A stretch of 64,000 nucleotides of DNA. It comes from Burkholderiales bacterium (GTDB taxonomy: Bacteria; Pseudomonadota; Gammaproteobacteria; Burkholderiales; Burkholderiaceae_C). The position numbers and the translations under genes were made by a program. Of the stretch, positions 1 through 8,137 are shown one piece after another. The stretch spans positions 1-64,000 of the forward strand of contig RXJQ01000066.1 in the NCBI GenBank assembly GCA_003963115.1. Direction: 5' to 3'. Under the pieces are notes generated by a model. It saw only the letters and a program-made list of their open reading frames with translations, made no database searches and had not been told where the DNA came from. Numbering within the stretch: position 1 is the first letter of the stretch; every line of letters starts with the position of its first letter.

Positions 1-81
1 TCGGTCCTGTGAGTACTTATTCAGTTTTCAGATGAAAGCGGGCCGCTTTATAGCCAGATGGCTTATGAGCGAAAAATGGCT

Positions 82-435
82 TTATCCCGGCATGCCCCCT
101 GAGATGGCGGTTGTAAGGGCCAAGATGCGCAAAACTACCCACGCCATCGCCCCCATCAGCGATCCGAGGACCATCCACAGGGAATGGCTTGGACCAGTCA
201 GGTAGCCAGCGCTTCCAAGGATCGAAATGAACCCTGGTATTGCCGCCCCCAAAGGAAGCGCTGCTTTGTCGAACAAATCAGCGTACTTTTCAAGGGACTC
301 CGCTCGGCCTTTCATCTCACGTTTGCGAACCAGAATGACCTGGTCAATTCGCTTACGCTCGGTGCTACCTTCAGCGATCCCTTCTCGCAGATCTTCGAGT
401 TCACGAAGGTCCTGCAGGTCGTCTTTGATGCTCAT
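82..435 (-). CDS. small two-helix membrane protein, unknown function
   Basis: A 117-residue protein I do not recognise. The first half (about residues 1-55) is highly charged and looks helical, and the second half has two hydrophobic stretches (about 58-80 and 86-111) that would form a membrane hairpin. The start at 435 is chosen because GAGGAG lies 9 nt upstream. The longer reading to 522 would translate the structured leader at 473-567, so I reject it. It stands alone on the minus strand behind one of the composite RNA leaders described here, which ties it to the element's regulon. Confidence 0.6.
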   Translation of the reverse strand: MSIKDDLQDLRELEDLREGIAEGSTERKRIDQVILVRKREMKGRAESLEKYADLFDKAALPLGAAIPGFISILGSAGYLTGPSHSLWMVLGSLMGAMAWVVLRILALTTAISGGMPG

Positions 436-503
436 GCATTGACACTCCTCTAAATGAGCCTCAACGCACTTTCCCTTGCGGGAATATGCGTTTCCCGCTC
501 GGG
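436..503 (-). promoter_or_regulatory. AACCC hairpin leader of the 82-435 gene
   Basis: On the minus strand the leader opens with AACCC and forms a hairpin with arms GCGGGAA/TTCCCGC (478-484 with 492-498), extended by GGG/CCC pairing (501-503 with 473-475). It has the same position and orientation as the other AACCC leaders, but the anti-SD match is weak here. Confidence 0.55.
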
Positions 504-510
504 TTAAATT

Positions 511-567
511 ACAGAGACCCAATCAACGCTTGGGGCGTTGACCGTCCAGGATCATGGGTTGACCTGG
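511..567 (-). ncRNA. pseudoknot-type RNA element, copy 1
   Basis: Plus-strand coordinates: stem 1 CCAGG/CCTGG at 546-550 and 563-567; stem 2 TCAACGC/GCGTTGA at 523-529 and 535-541. The loop of stem 1 holds TGGGT (555-559), which can pair with ACCCA (517-521) beyond stem 2. The plan matches the four copies at 31.4, 35.9, 37.2 and 38.4 kb, with a changed but still complementary core pair. It lies just upstream of the AACCC hairpin of the 82-435 gene. Confidence 0.6.
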
Positions 568-841
568 CCAGTGTGCCCAGGGGGCTAACACCCGCACAGG
601 TTAGCAGGTTCAGAACACAAATGCGTCCATTTGGGGGAGCCCCATGCGCGCAGCACCGCGCACGCACCCGGCATAATTTTCCCGGGACCTACCCTTGGTC
701 CTCGCCTCTCTGCCAAACGCTGCTGAGAGCGTGCGCGCCAGCATCTCTCAATCACCCGGCTAAAGCGGTGCTACGCGCTTGTCGCCCCCTCCGCCCATGA
801 AGATGTCAGATGCGAAGCGACTGAATCTCAGGCGCAACGTG

Positions 842-1447
842 CTACTGATACCAGGTCAGGTAGACCTTGTTGCCGGCCGTAAGCTGGTACAGGCTGCTCA
901 CGTCGGGTTGGTTCAGGTAGTGTTGCATGAAGGTTTCCAGGTCCTGCGTATTACTAGGCGGAAAGAAGACCTCGCCGCAATTGGGATCGAAGAAGCTGAG
1001 CTTCTTGCTGTCGTGTATGACGGCGCAATAGTGGACCGGCATGCCCACCAAATAAAGACCAGGCTTGCTCGCGATCCAGGTGCTCATCCCAGTGCTGACC
1101 GGCGCGTTGAAAACGATGGAGCGGGCCTTCACAGTTAAGCCCATCCCGCCGCCGGCCATCTCGAAGTTGCATTGCTCCATGGTGGAGTGCACGACTTCGT
1201 CCTGTGCGCGGTTGATGTATTGCCAGCTGGCCTTGGGGCTCGCTGCATCGACGCTGAAGAGCGACTGCCCCGACTTGTACAAGCCGAGGTAGGCCAGTGA
1301 GACCCCGCCGCAGAGGCCGTCGGCCTTGCTGGCGTCGAGGTTGCCCTGGCCTATCTGGCCGCCGATCCCTGTGCCCTGAGCAAAGCGTCGGCGGGGGGCG
1401 TTATGGGCTGCGGCCCGGGCGCTTTCGAAAGCCGCGTCGATGCTCAT
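842..1447 (-). CDS. YopT-type (peptidase C58-like) cysteine protease
   Basis: A 201-residue protein with the catalytic layout of YopT/AvrPphB papain-like proteases. Cys46 sits in DGLCGGVSLAYL, where family members carry the nucleophile at the start of a helix; a His follows in PVHYCAVIHD (His139), and Asp154 is in FFDPNCGEV. The family cleaves host proteins near prenylated or acylated ends when injected, but many bacterial homologues have unknown targets. There is no signal peptide. Start 1447 has GAGGAG upstream; the reading to 1495 lacks support. It is a lone minus-strand gene. Family assignment comes from motifs only; the function as an effector or toxin is inference. Confidence 0.7.
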   Translation of the reverse strand: MSIDAAFESARAAAHNAPRRRFAQGTGIGGQIGQGNLDASKADGLCGGVSLAYLGLYKSGQSLFSVDAASPKASWQYINRAQDEVVHSTMEQCNFEMAGGGMGLTVKARSIVFNAPVSTGMSTWIASKPGLYLVGMPVHYCAVIHDSKKLSFFDPNCGEVFFPPSNTQDLETFMQHYLNQPDVSSLYQLTAGNKVYLTWYQ

Positions 1448-1668
1448 CGCGTACTCCTCGGATGGACTGGTGGTGCACGATCTGAATTCGAGCACTGTAC
1501 CATCCAGATCGCCACGTCAACTGCGCGCTAGCCGGGCATCCGGCACATCTCATCCTGCTGGCCATGTGGCATGAACAACATTCGCTTGCACTATGATGTG
1601 TTCGCCTCTCAAGGGCCCTGCTTTCCTCCCTGGCAGGAGCGCCGCATGATGACAGTGTTGCGCTTTCA

Positions 1669-1700
1669 GCCCGTCAGCAACCAAATGCTGACGGGCTTTT
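1669..1700 (+). terminator. intrinsic terminator-like hairpin
   Basis: A perfect 11-bp stem (GCCCGTCAGCA at 1669-1679, TGCTGACGGGC at 1686-1696), a 6-nt loop and TTTT. No clear gene ends before it on the plus strand; 1560-1668 could hold a short transcript, but I see no supported ORF. Confidence 0.6.
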
Positions 1701-1714
1701 CTGGCCCCATGCCT

Positions 1715-1732
1715 TTGTACTGCGCAGTACAA
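1715..1732. promoter_or_regulatory. 18-bp perfect palindrome, likely operator
   Basis: TTGTACTGCGCAGTACAA is a perfect dyad 28 bp before the SprT-like start codon, well placed for a repressor site. The half-site TACTG resembles LexA half-sites, but the spacing (2 bp between CTG and CAG rather than 10) does not fit the standard box. Confidence 0.5.
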
Positions 1733-1760
1733 TCTAAAAATCAGAAACGAAGGGGCTCAA

Positions 1761-2567
1761 ATGGCAAAAACCTACTCGCCACACCTCGAAGTGGCAACGG
1801 AACTCCAGCACGCCTACGACTTCTTCAACAAGGAACTGTTTGAAGGGGTGCTACCGGGCTGCATGATCACGCTTCAAAGGGAAAAGACCTCTGTTGGGTA
1901 TTTCTCATCGGAGCGATTTGGAAATAAGGATGGGCATTTCACCGACGAGATCGCGATGAACCCCAGCTATTTTGCCATATACCCAATCCTTGAGACCCTT
2001 CAAACGTTGGTACATGAAATGGCACACCTGTGGCAAGCCCACTTTGGCAAACCCGGGCGGGGCCGTTATCACAACGAGGAATGGGCCCAAAGAATGGAAG
2101 CTATTGGGCTCATGCCCAGCCATGATGGGCGGCCAGGCGGGAAACGCACTGGCGATCACATGCGCGACTATGTCATCGAGGGGGGGCGATTCATTGAGGC
2201 CGCAAAGAAGCTGATCACTGCCGAGTTTGAGATCTCTTGGCACGATCGCTTTCCGCCTGCAGAAGCCACACTGAACGCCTCGCAATTGCCCTCTCATCAA
2301 CTGTCTTCTGAGATGGGGTTGCCTGCACCAACTGCGTCGACTGCACCCGCTGTTCAAGCCGACCTGATGGTCCGGGCGAACCAGGCGATAGCACAACACA
2401 CAAGCGCGTCAACGAACAAATCGAACCGAGTCAAGTATTCGTGCGCTTGCTCACCCACCCTCAACTTTTGGGGCAAAGCGGGAATCATGGCGCTCTGTCA
2501 AGCATGCAACACACTATTCAAGCAACCTAACTCCAACGGTGATCAGTCGCTTTGTTTCGGATGTTGA
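1761..2567 (+). CDS. SprT-like zinc metalloprotease domain protein
   Basis: A 268-residue protein. Residues about 10-150 form a SprT-like domain with the zinc motif HEMAH (85-89) in a LVHEMAHLW context and a conserved GRYHNEEW segment after it. The C-terminus carries a zinc ribbon (two Cys pairs in CACSP, CQAC and a final CFGC) after a low-complexity Ala/Pro/Ser linker. SprT/SPRTN relatives act on DNA-protein crosslinks; plasmid-borne versions are common, but their substrate is unknown. AAGGGG precedes the ATG. Its 3' end overlaps the convergent gene 2543-2725 by 25 bp. Confidence 0.85.
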   Translation: MAKTYSPHLEVATELQHAYDFFNKELFEGVLPGCMITLQREKTSVGYFSSERFGNKDGHFTDEIAMNPSYFAIYPILETLQTLVHEMAHLWQAHFGKPGRGRYHNEEWAQRMEAIGLMPSHDGRPGGKRTGDHMRDYVIEGGRFIEAAKKLITAEFEISWHDRFPPAEATLNASQLPSHQLSSEMGLPAPTASTAPAVQADLMVRANQAIAQHTSASTNKSNRVKYSCACSPTLNFWGKAGIMALCQACNTLFKQPNSNGDQSLCFGC

Positions 2568-2725
2568 TTTGCAGATGGGCCAGGGCACTCCTCTTCAAGC
2601 TCGAAGGTGATCTGTCCGCACACCACACAAACATCCTCTCCGCAATCACAGATAGGACACAAAGAAGAAAAGGGGCGCTTGAATTGGCGCCCACCGCAAC
2701 TGCATACCATCAATTGGTGTTCCAC
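2543..2725 (-). CDS. small zinc-ribbon protein
   Basis: A 60-residue protein with several CxxC pairs (VCSCGG, CPICDCGE, CVVCG), probably a zinc-binding adaptor of unknown role. A GTG start at 2725 is chosen because AGGAG lies 5 nt upstream; an in-frame ATG further down has no such site. It runs in the same direction as the dnaB group and overlaps the end of the SprT-like gene tail to tail. Confidence 0.5.
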   Translation of the reverse strand: MEHQLMVCSCGGRQFKRPFSSLCPICDCGEDVCVVCGQITFELEEECPGPSANQHPKQSD

Positions 2726-2749
2726 ATGAACTCCTAGCCTTCGCAACGA

Positions 2750-3172
2750 TCAGGGTAGGTCTGCTCTACGCTGAGCGCTGGCTAGTGCACTTGCGAAAGA
2801 CTCACGCCATATCTGGGCGAAGCGGGATTCCAGCCGATACAGCCGCAGGCCTGCGAAAGACAACCACAATAAACAGTACGTGAAGCCAACGAACGTAGCT
2901 CCATCAATGACTGGGTCTGGCAAAGCCATCGAGTTCGTCACCACGCCTGCAAAGCACATCAGCACAACAACAGCGATTAGGTACTCGATCCAGCAGCGTA
3001 ACGCTACGCTTGCAATGGCCAGGAATTCATCAAGCCAGTTGCGAGGGGATCGGATAGCACAACGAACCGCCTGAAAGGCGGTTGCGCTGGCAAACTGGTG
3101 GGCCGCTTGTGACTTCCTCCACAAGCGATCCAGCTTCACTTGCTGATCCTTTGTCAGTTCATCTGGGTCCAT
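2750..3172 (-). CDS. membrane protein downstream of dnaB, unknown function
   Basis: A 140-residue protein with a charged N-terminus and two hydrophobic segments (about residues 52-78 and 87-110 of this reading), likely an inner-membrane protein. GGAGG stands 5 nt before the ATG at 3172; an alternative ATG at 3184 overlaps the dnaB stop (TGATG), suggesting coupled translation either way. It is the last gene of the kfrA-dnaB group. No family recognised. Confidence 0.6.
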   Translation of the reverse strand: MDPDELTKDQQVKLDRLWRKSQAAHQFASATAFQAVRCAIRSPRNWLDEFLAIASVALRCWIEYLIAVVVLMCFAGVVTNSMALPDPVIDGATFVGFTYCLLWLSFAGLRLYRLESRFAQIWRESFASALASAQRRADLP

Positions 3173-3183
3173 TACCGCCTCCA

Positions 3184-4578
3184 TCAAAATGAGGCGAGAT
3201 TCTCAAATCTCGAAAGCGTCTTGAGGAACGTGAGCTTCACCGTGCCGGTTGGACCGTTGCGGTGCTTGCCAATGATGACCTCTGCAATGCCTGGCTCTTT
3301 GGTGTCCTTGTTGTAGTACTCATCGCGGTAGATGAACATGATCACGTCAGCATCTTGCTCGATCGCTCCAGATTCGCGCAGATCGCTCATCAAGGGCCTC
3401 TTATCCGGACGGGTTTCCACAGACCTATTGAGCTGCGAAAGCGCGATCACTGGGCATTGCAACTCCTTTGCCAAGGCCTTCAGGCCTCGCGAGATTTCAC
3501 CGATCACCGTTGCTCGATTTTCAGCAGCGCCCCGCCCTCCTCCCGCGACTTCTGATGGGCTCATGAGTTGCAGATAGTCCACCACGATCAGCCCCAGTTT
3601 ACCGCCGCACTCCCGGGCTTTTCTACGCGCCCTGGCGCGAAGCTCATTTGGGCTTAACCCAGCCGACTCGTCTATGTGAATGGGTGCCTTACCCAATGTT
3701 TCAGCCGCCTCGGATAAGCGAGCCCATTCATCATCAGACAGGCGTCCCGTCTTGATGGCCTGATGGTCAATCCGGCCCGTAGAAGCAATCATCCGATTCA
3801 TCAACTGGCCTGCCCCCATCTCCATGGAAAACACCAGCACAGGCAAACATTCCTTGATCGCGACGTGCTCACCGATGTTGATTGCCAGCGCTGTCTTACC
3901 CATTGATGGCCTTGCCGCCAATACCACCAGGTCACCAGCTTGCAATCCTGAGGTCATTGAGTCGAGGTTTGCATAACCTGTAGTTATGCCGGTCACATCG
4001 CCTGCGCCACGCTCGGCTGCCTCTGTGATACGGTCAATGGCCTCAACAACGAGGGCATCAGACGACCTCCAAATCTGTCGGCTCTTTTGGCCTTCCTCGC
4101 CGATGCGCAAGATCCGCGTCTCGGCATTGTCCAGAATCTGGCTTACTTGCCTCCCAGCTGGATACAGCGCATCTGTGATCATTTCATCGCCGGCAGCGAT
4201 CAGGCTGCGCAACACAGCTTGCTCACGCACAATCTCTGCATAGCGGCGAGCGTTCGCGGCGCTAGGAACGCTCTGGGCGATGGCATTAAGATACTGCAGG
4301 CCCCCGCACTGATCTTCGACCCCAGCGCTCTTGAGCAACTCGAAAACAGTGATGACATCGGCTGGTTTCGCGGCATTGATCAGTTGCCCGAGGGCCTTGA
4401 AGATCTCGCGATGTTCGTGCCTATAGAAGTCGGCAGCCGTAATCAGGTCAGCCAAACGGTCCCAAGCTTGGTTGTCAAGCAACAGCCCGCCCAAAACGCT
4501 TTGCTCAGCCTCAATCGAGTGAGGCGGAACACGAAGCGCAGCGATTTCCTGCTCAGCTTGTGAAGGGGCTCTTGTCAT
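3184..4578 (-). CDS. dnaB: replicative DNA helicase DnaB
   Basis: A 464-residue protein of full family length. An N-terminal DnaB domain (about 15-120, beginning PHSIEAEQSVLGGLL) is followed by the RecA-like helicase domain with Walker A ARPSMGKTA (about residue 225), Walker B LIVVDYLQL and the motif DLRESGAIEQDAD. It unwinds DNA at a replication fork as a hexamer; element-encoded copies support replication of the element itself. The start overlaps the kfrA-like stop by ATGA, so the two are translationally coupled. ICEs of the SPI-7 type often keep dnaB beside parA; here it is some 45 kb away. Confidence 0.95.
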   Translation of the reverse strand: MTRAPSQAEQEIAALRVPPHSIEAEQSVLGGLLLDNQAWDRLADLITAADFYRHEHREIFKALGQLINAAKPADVITVFELLKSAGVEDQCGGLQYLNAIAQSVPSAANARRYAEIVREQAVLRSLIAAGDEMITDALYPAGRQVSQILDNAETRILRIGEEGQKSRQIWRSSDALVVEAIDRITEAAERGAGDVTGITTGYANLDSMTSGLQAGDLVVLAARPSMGKTALAINIGEHVAIKECLPVLVFSMEMGAGQLMNRMIASTGRIDHQAIKTGRLSDDEWARLSEAAETLGKAPIHIDESAGLSPNELRARARRKARECGGKLGLIVVDYLQLMSPSEVAGGGRGAAENRATVIGEISRGLKALAKELQCPVIALSQLNRSVETRPDKRPLMSDLRESGAIEQDADVIMFIYRDEYYNKDTKEPGIAEVIIGKHRNGPTGTVKLTFLKTLSRFENLASF

Positions 4579-5540
4579 TTCGGGATGTCCTCTTGTTTCA
4601 ACTTATCGAACATCGCATTCACTGATTCACCCATTGCGGAAATGAGGTGATGCAAAGTCTGCAAGCATTCCTGCAAACCGCCTGAACTCTGAGAGGACTC
4701 CACACGGGATTCCGTGACAAGCGATTTGACTTCAGAAAGGGCAGAGAGAACCATGTCGATCTGGCTATTTGCTGAGGCCTGGATGTTCAACTCACGCTGC
4801 AGGCCTTCCGCACGCTCCTTCCACTGCGCGACCGACTGGAGGGCCTCATCCAGCTTGGCCCGGCTCTTGGCCATTTCGCGCTTGGATTCTTCCGTCAACG
4901 TCACAACAGACTGACGTGCCAAATCCTGTTCTTTAAGAAAGCGCCTTTCAACGTCTCGGGCGCTTTCGTTTGAGTTGGCTAACGCAGTCTCATAGCGTCC
5001 AAACAATTCTCTCAGGCTATCTTCTTTGTTTACCAGCTGCTCATTGAGCGTTTGATATTGCTGTAGCAAGAGCATGTGCCGTTCCTGCTGAGCTATCAAG
5101 CTTTCACGCAACTGGTCACGATCATCTTGCAGCCGTTGGTTCTGGCTCTGCAGCAACTCCACTTGAGAAGCCAAAGCTTCTGCCCGTCCCGCCGCGCTAG
5201 CGGCAGCACTTGTCAGATTTAAGCGCTCATCTTGCAGTTCCTGTCGCTCAACCTCAAGCGCTTGGGTAAGGACCTCGTACTCATGCTGCACCTCTTCACG
5301 GGCATCCTGCCGTGCCTGCTCATAGAGTGCGTGGGCACCAGAAAGCACCGTCTCGGGCATGCCAGGATTGGGAAGACCACGCTCCTGCTGAAACTGGTCC
5401 AGGTACCGCTTCAACACATCATGGCTCACGCCACCAACATGTTGACGCAAAGCCTGAAAAGTGAGCTTCTTGCCTTCAGCCGTGAGGGCAACAGCAACCT
5501 TCTTGAATTCAGGGTAGGTGATGGATGGTGGACGAGGCAT
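4575..5540 (-). CDS. KfrA-like DNA-binding coiled-coil protein
   Basis: A 321-residue protein. Residues about 5-60 resemble the KfrA N-terminal DNA-binding domain (YPEFKKVAVALTAEGKKLTF, then GGVSHDVLKRYLDQF), and residues 80-290 are an almost continuous coiled coil rich in Glu, Gln, Leu and Lys. KfrA proteins are plasmid-encoded autoregulators thought to help stable inheritance by forming filaments or bridges on DNA. It forms an operon with dnaB through a 4-bp overlap. No strong ribosome site is visible at 5540, so the start is somewhat uncertain. Confidence 0.75.
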   Translation of the reverse strand: MPRPPSITYPEFKKVAVALTAEGKKLTFQALRQHVGGVSHDVLKRYLDQFQQERGLPNPGMPETVLSGAHALYEQARQDAREEVQHEYEVLTQALEVERQELQDERLNLTSAAASAAGRAEALASQVELLQSQNQRLQDDRDQLRESLIAQQERHMLLLQQYQTLNEQLVNKEDSLRELFGRYETALANSNESARDVERRFLKEQDLARQSVVTLTEESKREMAKSRAKLDEALQSVAQWKERAEGLQRELNIQASANSQIDMVLSALSEVKSLVTESRVESSQSSGGLQECLQTLHHLISAMGESVNAMFDKLKQEDIPK

Positions 5541-5557
5541 TGAGACAGAGTGAACCG

Positions 5558-6490
5558 TTACGCAACTATTTGAGGCATCTGTTTGATTTCTTGGCCGTTC
5601 AATAGGGTGCCCCCAGCATCAGGGGTTCGTCCTCCCCATTGCTTAAAGAAGAACGGCCTATTGGCGGCTTCGCATTGTCGCCGAAGGTCATCGACTGCCT
5701 CAGGCTCAGGTGGGCGGCAGCGACGGCCACTTTCCCCGCCCACGATCACCCAATCCACCACGCGTTTGTCCTGGCTCCAGCCCGGGTCGTCATCGCCCCC
5801 ATAGCCATCGTCGTTTCCCATGCGGCGCGGCAGCAACCAGCGGCTGATGTTCACCCTGGCCAGCAAAGGTTCCATGCTAAGAAAGCGCAGAACGGCAGGC
5901 ACACGCAACAGCTTGGGTATGTCGCGGTCGGCCTCCACCTGGTCGACCACGGTAGCGCCAATCCAAATGTGGCCAGGCGCCCTGCCCGCCAGCCAGTCAA
6001 TCAACCAGTCACGCAGCGCCTGCAGATCGATCTGCGAGGCTTTCTGGCTACCTGGCTGAGCGGTGGCCACCAGCTGCTCGGCGATGTGCTCCAGCGCCTC
6101 CTGCAGGCGGCGCACGACGTTTCCGATCCGCTTGGTGAGCAGCTGCTTAATCAGATGTGGCGTAGTGCGACACAGCTCCATGAAATCAACGAACCACCCT
6201 AGGGGTGCCTCGTTGTCGAACACGTCAGCTTGGGAGAAGCAAAACACCCGGCGCTGACGCCCGTGCGCTTGCTCAAAACGGGCGTGGTTGCGCTCCCAGC
6301 GCCGCATTTGATCCCAGTTGGCCTCTGACGTGCGTACTCGGGGCTCACCTGGCCCCCATTTGGCTCGGCGCAGCCTCGTGTCCATCATGGCAGCGGCGTA
6401 GCAGTTGTCGCACCCCGGGCTGATGGCGGTGCAGCCAATCCAGCCATTGAAAGTACTGTCCGTCCAAGCAATGGCGGTCTGTTGTGCCAT
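5558..6490 (-). CDS. DUF5131 (phage Gp37/Gp68-like) family protein
   Basis: A 310-residue protein with the DUF5131 signature. The N-terminus has AIAWTDSTFNGWIGC followed by SPGCDNCYA, a Cys cluster reminiscent of radical-SAM-type iron-sulfur sites; mid-protein motifs are FCFSQADVFD and WIGATV, and the C-terminal part has VDWVIVGGESG and PFFFKQWGG. The family occurs on phages and plasmids and its activity is unproven. AGGAG precedes the ATG. It is immediately downstream of gene 6494-6985 and probably cotranscribed with it. Confidence 0.85.
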   Translation of the reverse strand: MAQQTAIAWTDSTFNGWIGCTAISPGCDNCYAAAMMDTRLRRAKWGPGEPRVRTSEANWDQMRRWERNHARFEQAHGRQRRVFCFSQADVFDNEAPLGWFVDFMELCRTTPHLIKQLLTKRIGNVVRRLQEALEHIAEQLVATAQPGSQKASQIDLQALRDWLIDWLAGRAPGHIWIGATVVDQVEADRDIPKLLRVPAVLRFLSMEPLLARVNISRWLLPRRMGNDDGYGGDDDPGWSQDKRVVDWVIVGGESGRRCRPPEPEAVDDLRRQCEAANRPFFFKQWGGRTPDAGGTLLNGQEIKQMPQIVA

Positions 6491-6493
6491 GGC

Positions 6494-6985
6494 TTAACTC
6501 CTGCGCAACGTTGCTGGCTGTGGCAGCACGACGCCGGCATCTGGGTAGCTCCGCGCGTTGATCTGATCAACGCGTTTGCTCCATTTAACGTCGATGTCTG
6601 CCAGCAGTGGTGACAGCTTGGCCAGCTGTGCGGCGATGGCCACGCGCAGCTGATCGCCCGTCAGCGCGAATTGAAGCAATGCCTCCACATCGGCGATCAC
6701 GCCCGCCCGCGCCTGATTGCGATCAAGGGCGGCGGCGAGGCGGCACTCCAAGGTGGCTTTAGCCCGCAGCCCAACCACGGAGGTGAACACTTGTGCGTTG
6801 ACTGGGGTTGACCCTTGGTTGAAAGCGGGACTTTCTGCACCGAAACCGAGATCCCCCACAAAGGGTTGAACTTGAACCGGATGGGAGTGCCCATCCACAG
6901 CTTGTTGAGCACGATGAACGCGAGGGGTGGCGGGCTCCTGAAGGTCAGTGGCGCGCACCGGCATGTCGAGACTGACGTGTGTCAT
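6494..6985 (-). CDS. unknown protein upstream of the DUF5131 gene
   Basis: A 163-residue protein with a variable Pro/Val-rich first half and a helical Ala/Leu-rich second half containing KWSKRVDQINARSYPDAGV. GGAG lies 5 nt before the ATG at 6985; the reading to 7054 has no such support. It ends 3 nt before the DUF5131 start. No family recognised. Confidence 0.5.
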   Translation of the reverse strand: MTHVSLDMPVRATDLQEPATPRVHRAQQAVDGHSHPVQVQPFVGDLGFGAESPAFNQGSTPVNAQVFTSVVGLRAKATLECRLAAALDRNQARAGVIADVEALLQFALTGDQLRVAIAAQLAKLSPLLADIDVKWSKRVDQINARSYPDAGVVLPQPATLRRS

Positions 6986-7132
6986 GACAGCTCCGTTGGT
7001 TGCGTTTGGCGTTTCGTATCGTAACGCATTCCTTAATGTTGTCAATGTATCCACACACTTAGCCGTGATAATTGCAGTTATTGCCGGTTATGGGCAGAAT
7101 GACCCATCTCAAAAAACAGAGGACTTGAAGCC

Positions 7133-7474
7133 ATGTCCACCACCCGCATGCGCTACTTCAGCGATCAGCCCAGCGGCCCCGTTGAGCTGCTGACCATCAC
7201 CACAATGGACAACGCCCAGTTCGCCCAAGTCTTCCCCGGCGTGTGCGGCCTGCGGTCCGATGGTTTTCAGAAGTTGGTGGGCCGCGTCGTACCAGGCGCC
7301 CCTTACCTGCCCGTCACTCGCCGCATCGACTACAAACGCCGGCCTTCCCTGCATGTGTGCAACGCCAAGTGCGTAGGTGGCAAGCCCACGGGCACCTGCG
7401 AGTGCCAGTGCGGTGGCGCGCACCACGGGCGCGGCCTCATCACCGACCTGCTTCCCTCTGCTGCCCGCCACTGA
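7133..7474 (+). CDS. small Cys-rich protein
   Basis: A 113-residue protein. The C-terminal third holds CNAKCVGGKPTGTCECQCGG followed by HHGRG, a compact Cys/His cluster probably binding zinc; similar clusters are seen in uncharacterised phage and plasmid proteins. It opens a plus-strand group (7133-10745), diverging from 6985 across a 147-bp promoter region. Role unknown. Confidence 0.6.
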   Translation: MSTTRMRYFSDQPSGPVELLTITTMDNAQFAQVFPGVCGLRSDGFQKLVGRVVPGAPYLPVTRRIDYKRRPSLHVCNAKCVGGKPTGTCECQCGGAHHGRGLITDLLPSAARH

Positions 7475-7508
7475 GGCGGGCAAAATGACACAACCGCAGG
7501 AGCCTCAT

Positions 7509-8120
7509 GTGAACATGCACAACACCACGGCCACCACCACACCCACGATGCCAACCGTACCCTGTCCCAGCCCCATAGAAACTGCCGCCTTCTGGCTAAT
7601 CAATGAGGCGCAGCGTGACGACTTCAAACACTTCCTGTCCCAGTACATCACCGCACATTGCCCGGCCTGCAACAGCCGCAAGGTGTTCGTGGACGGCATT
7701 GAGCACCAGATCACGGTCAACGACCAGGCGCAGATGCTGGCCGCGTATTTCGCGGTCTGCGACGACTGCAGCCATGTCTGGTGTCGCTCGGCCAGTCCCG
7801 ACGACGTAGCAGCGCGCTGCATCGAGCACACTGCCGCGCTCGATGCAGCCAGCACCACGGCGCTGAAAGACTTCAGTCGCGATGAGCTGTATGAGGTCAA
7901 CGACGCCCTCAACGAGGTCATCCACCGAATGTGCAAGCAAGGCCAGACGCCCCAAGAGGTGGATTACAGATCGCTGAGCAAGATGTGGTCTGCCCAACGC
8001 AAGCTCATCGCGCAACTGCTCGGCCCAGGTGACACGCCTGGACTCCAGCAGATCCGCCCCCTCGTGGAGGCCAACATTGCCAAACCACGCCGCTTGCGCT
8101 CAAAACGGCCCCAAGACTGA
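7509..8120 (+). CDS. unknown protein with two CxxC motifs
   Basis: A 203-residue protein starting at a GTG with AGGAG 6 nt upstream; the in-frame extension to 7377 overlaps the previous gene. After a Thr/Pro-rich N-terminus it has CPAC and CDDC pairs about 50 residues apart, likely one zinc site, then a helical C-terminal half ending in basic residues. Function unknown; same operon as 7133 and 8138. Confidence 0.55.
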   Translation: MNMHNTTATTTPTMPTVPCPSPIETAAFWLINEAQRDDFKHFLSQYITAHCPACNSRKVFVDGIEHQITVNDQAQMLAAYFAVCDDCSHVWCRSASPDDVAARCIEHTAALDAASTTALKDFSRDELYEVNDALNEVIHRMCKQGQTPQEVDYRSLSKMWSAQRKLIAQLLGPGDTPGLQQIRPLVEANIAKPRRLRSKRPQD

Positions 8121-8137
8121 GTTGCCCGGAGATCTCC

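Noticed and set aside
568-841. Possible gene between the first leader and the protease
   Set aside because: The only frames lack ribosome sites and conserved features; nothing supportable is seen there.
1571-1843. 90-aa plus-strand frame before the SprT-like gene
   Set aside because: It runs through the terminator-like hairpin at 1669-1700 and the palindrome at 1715-1732 and overlaps the SprT-like gene in another frame.
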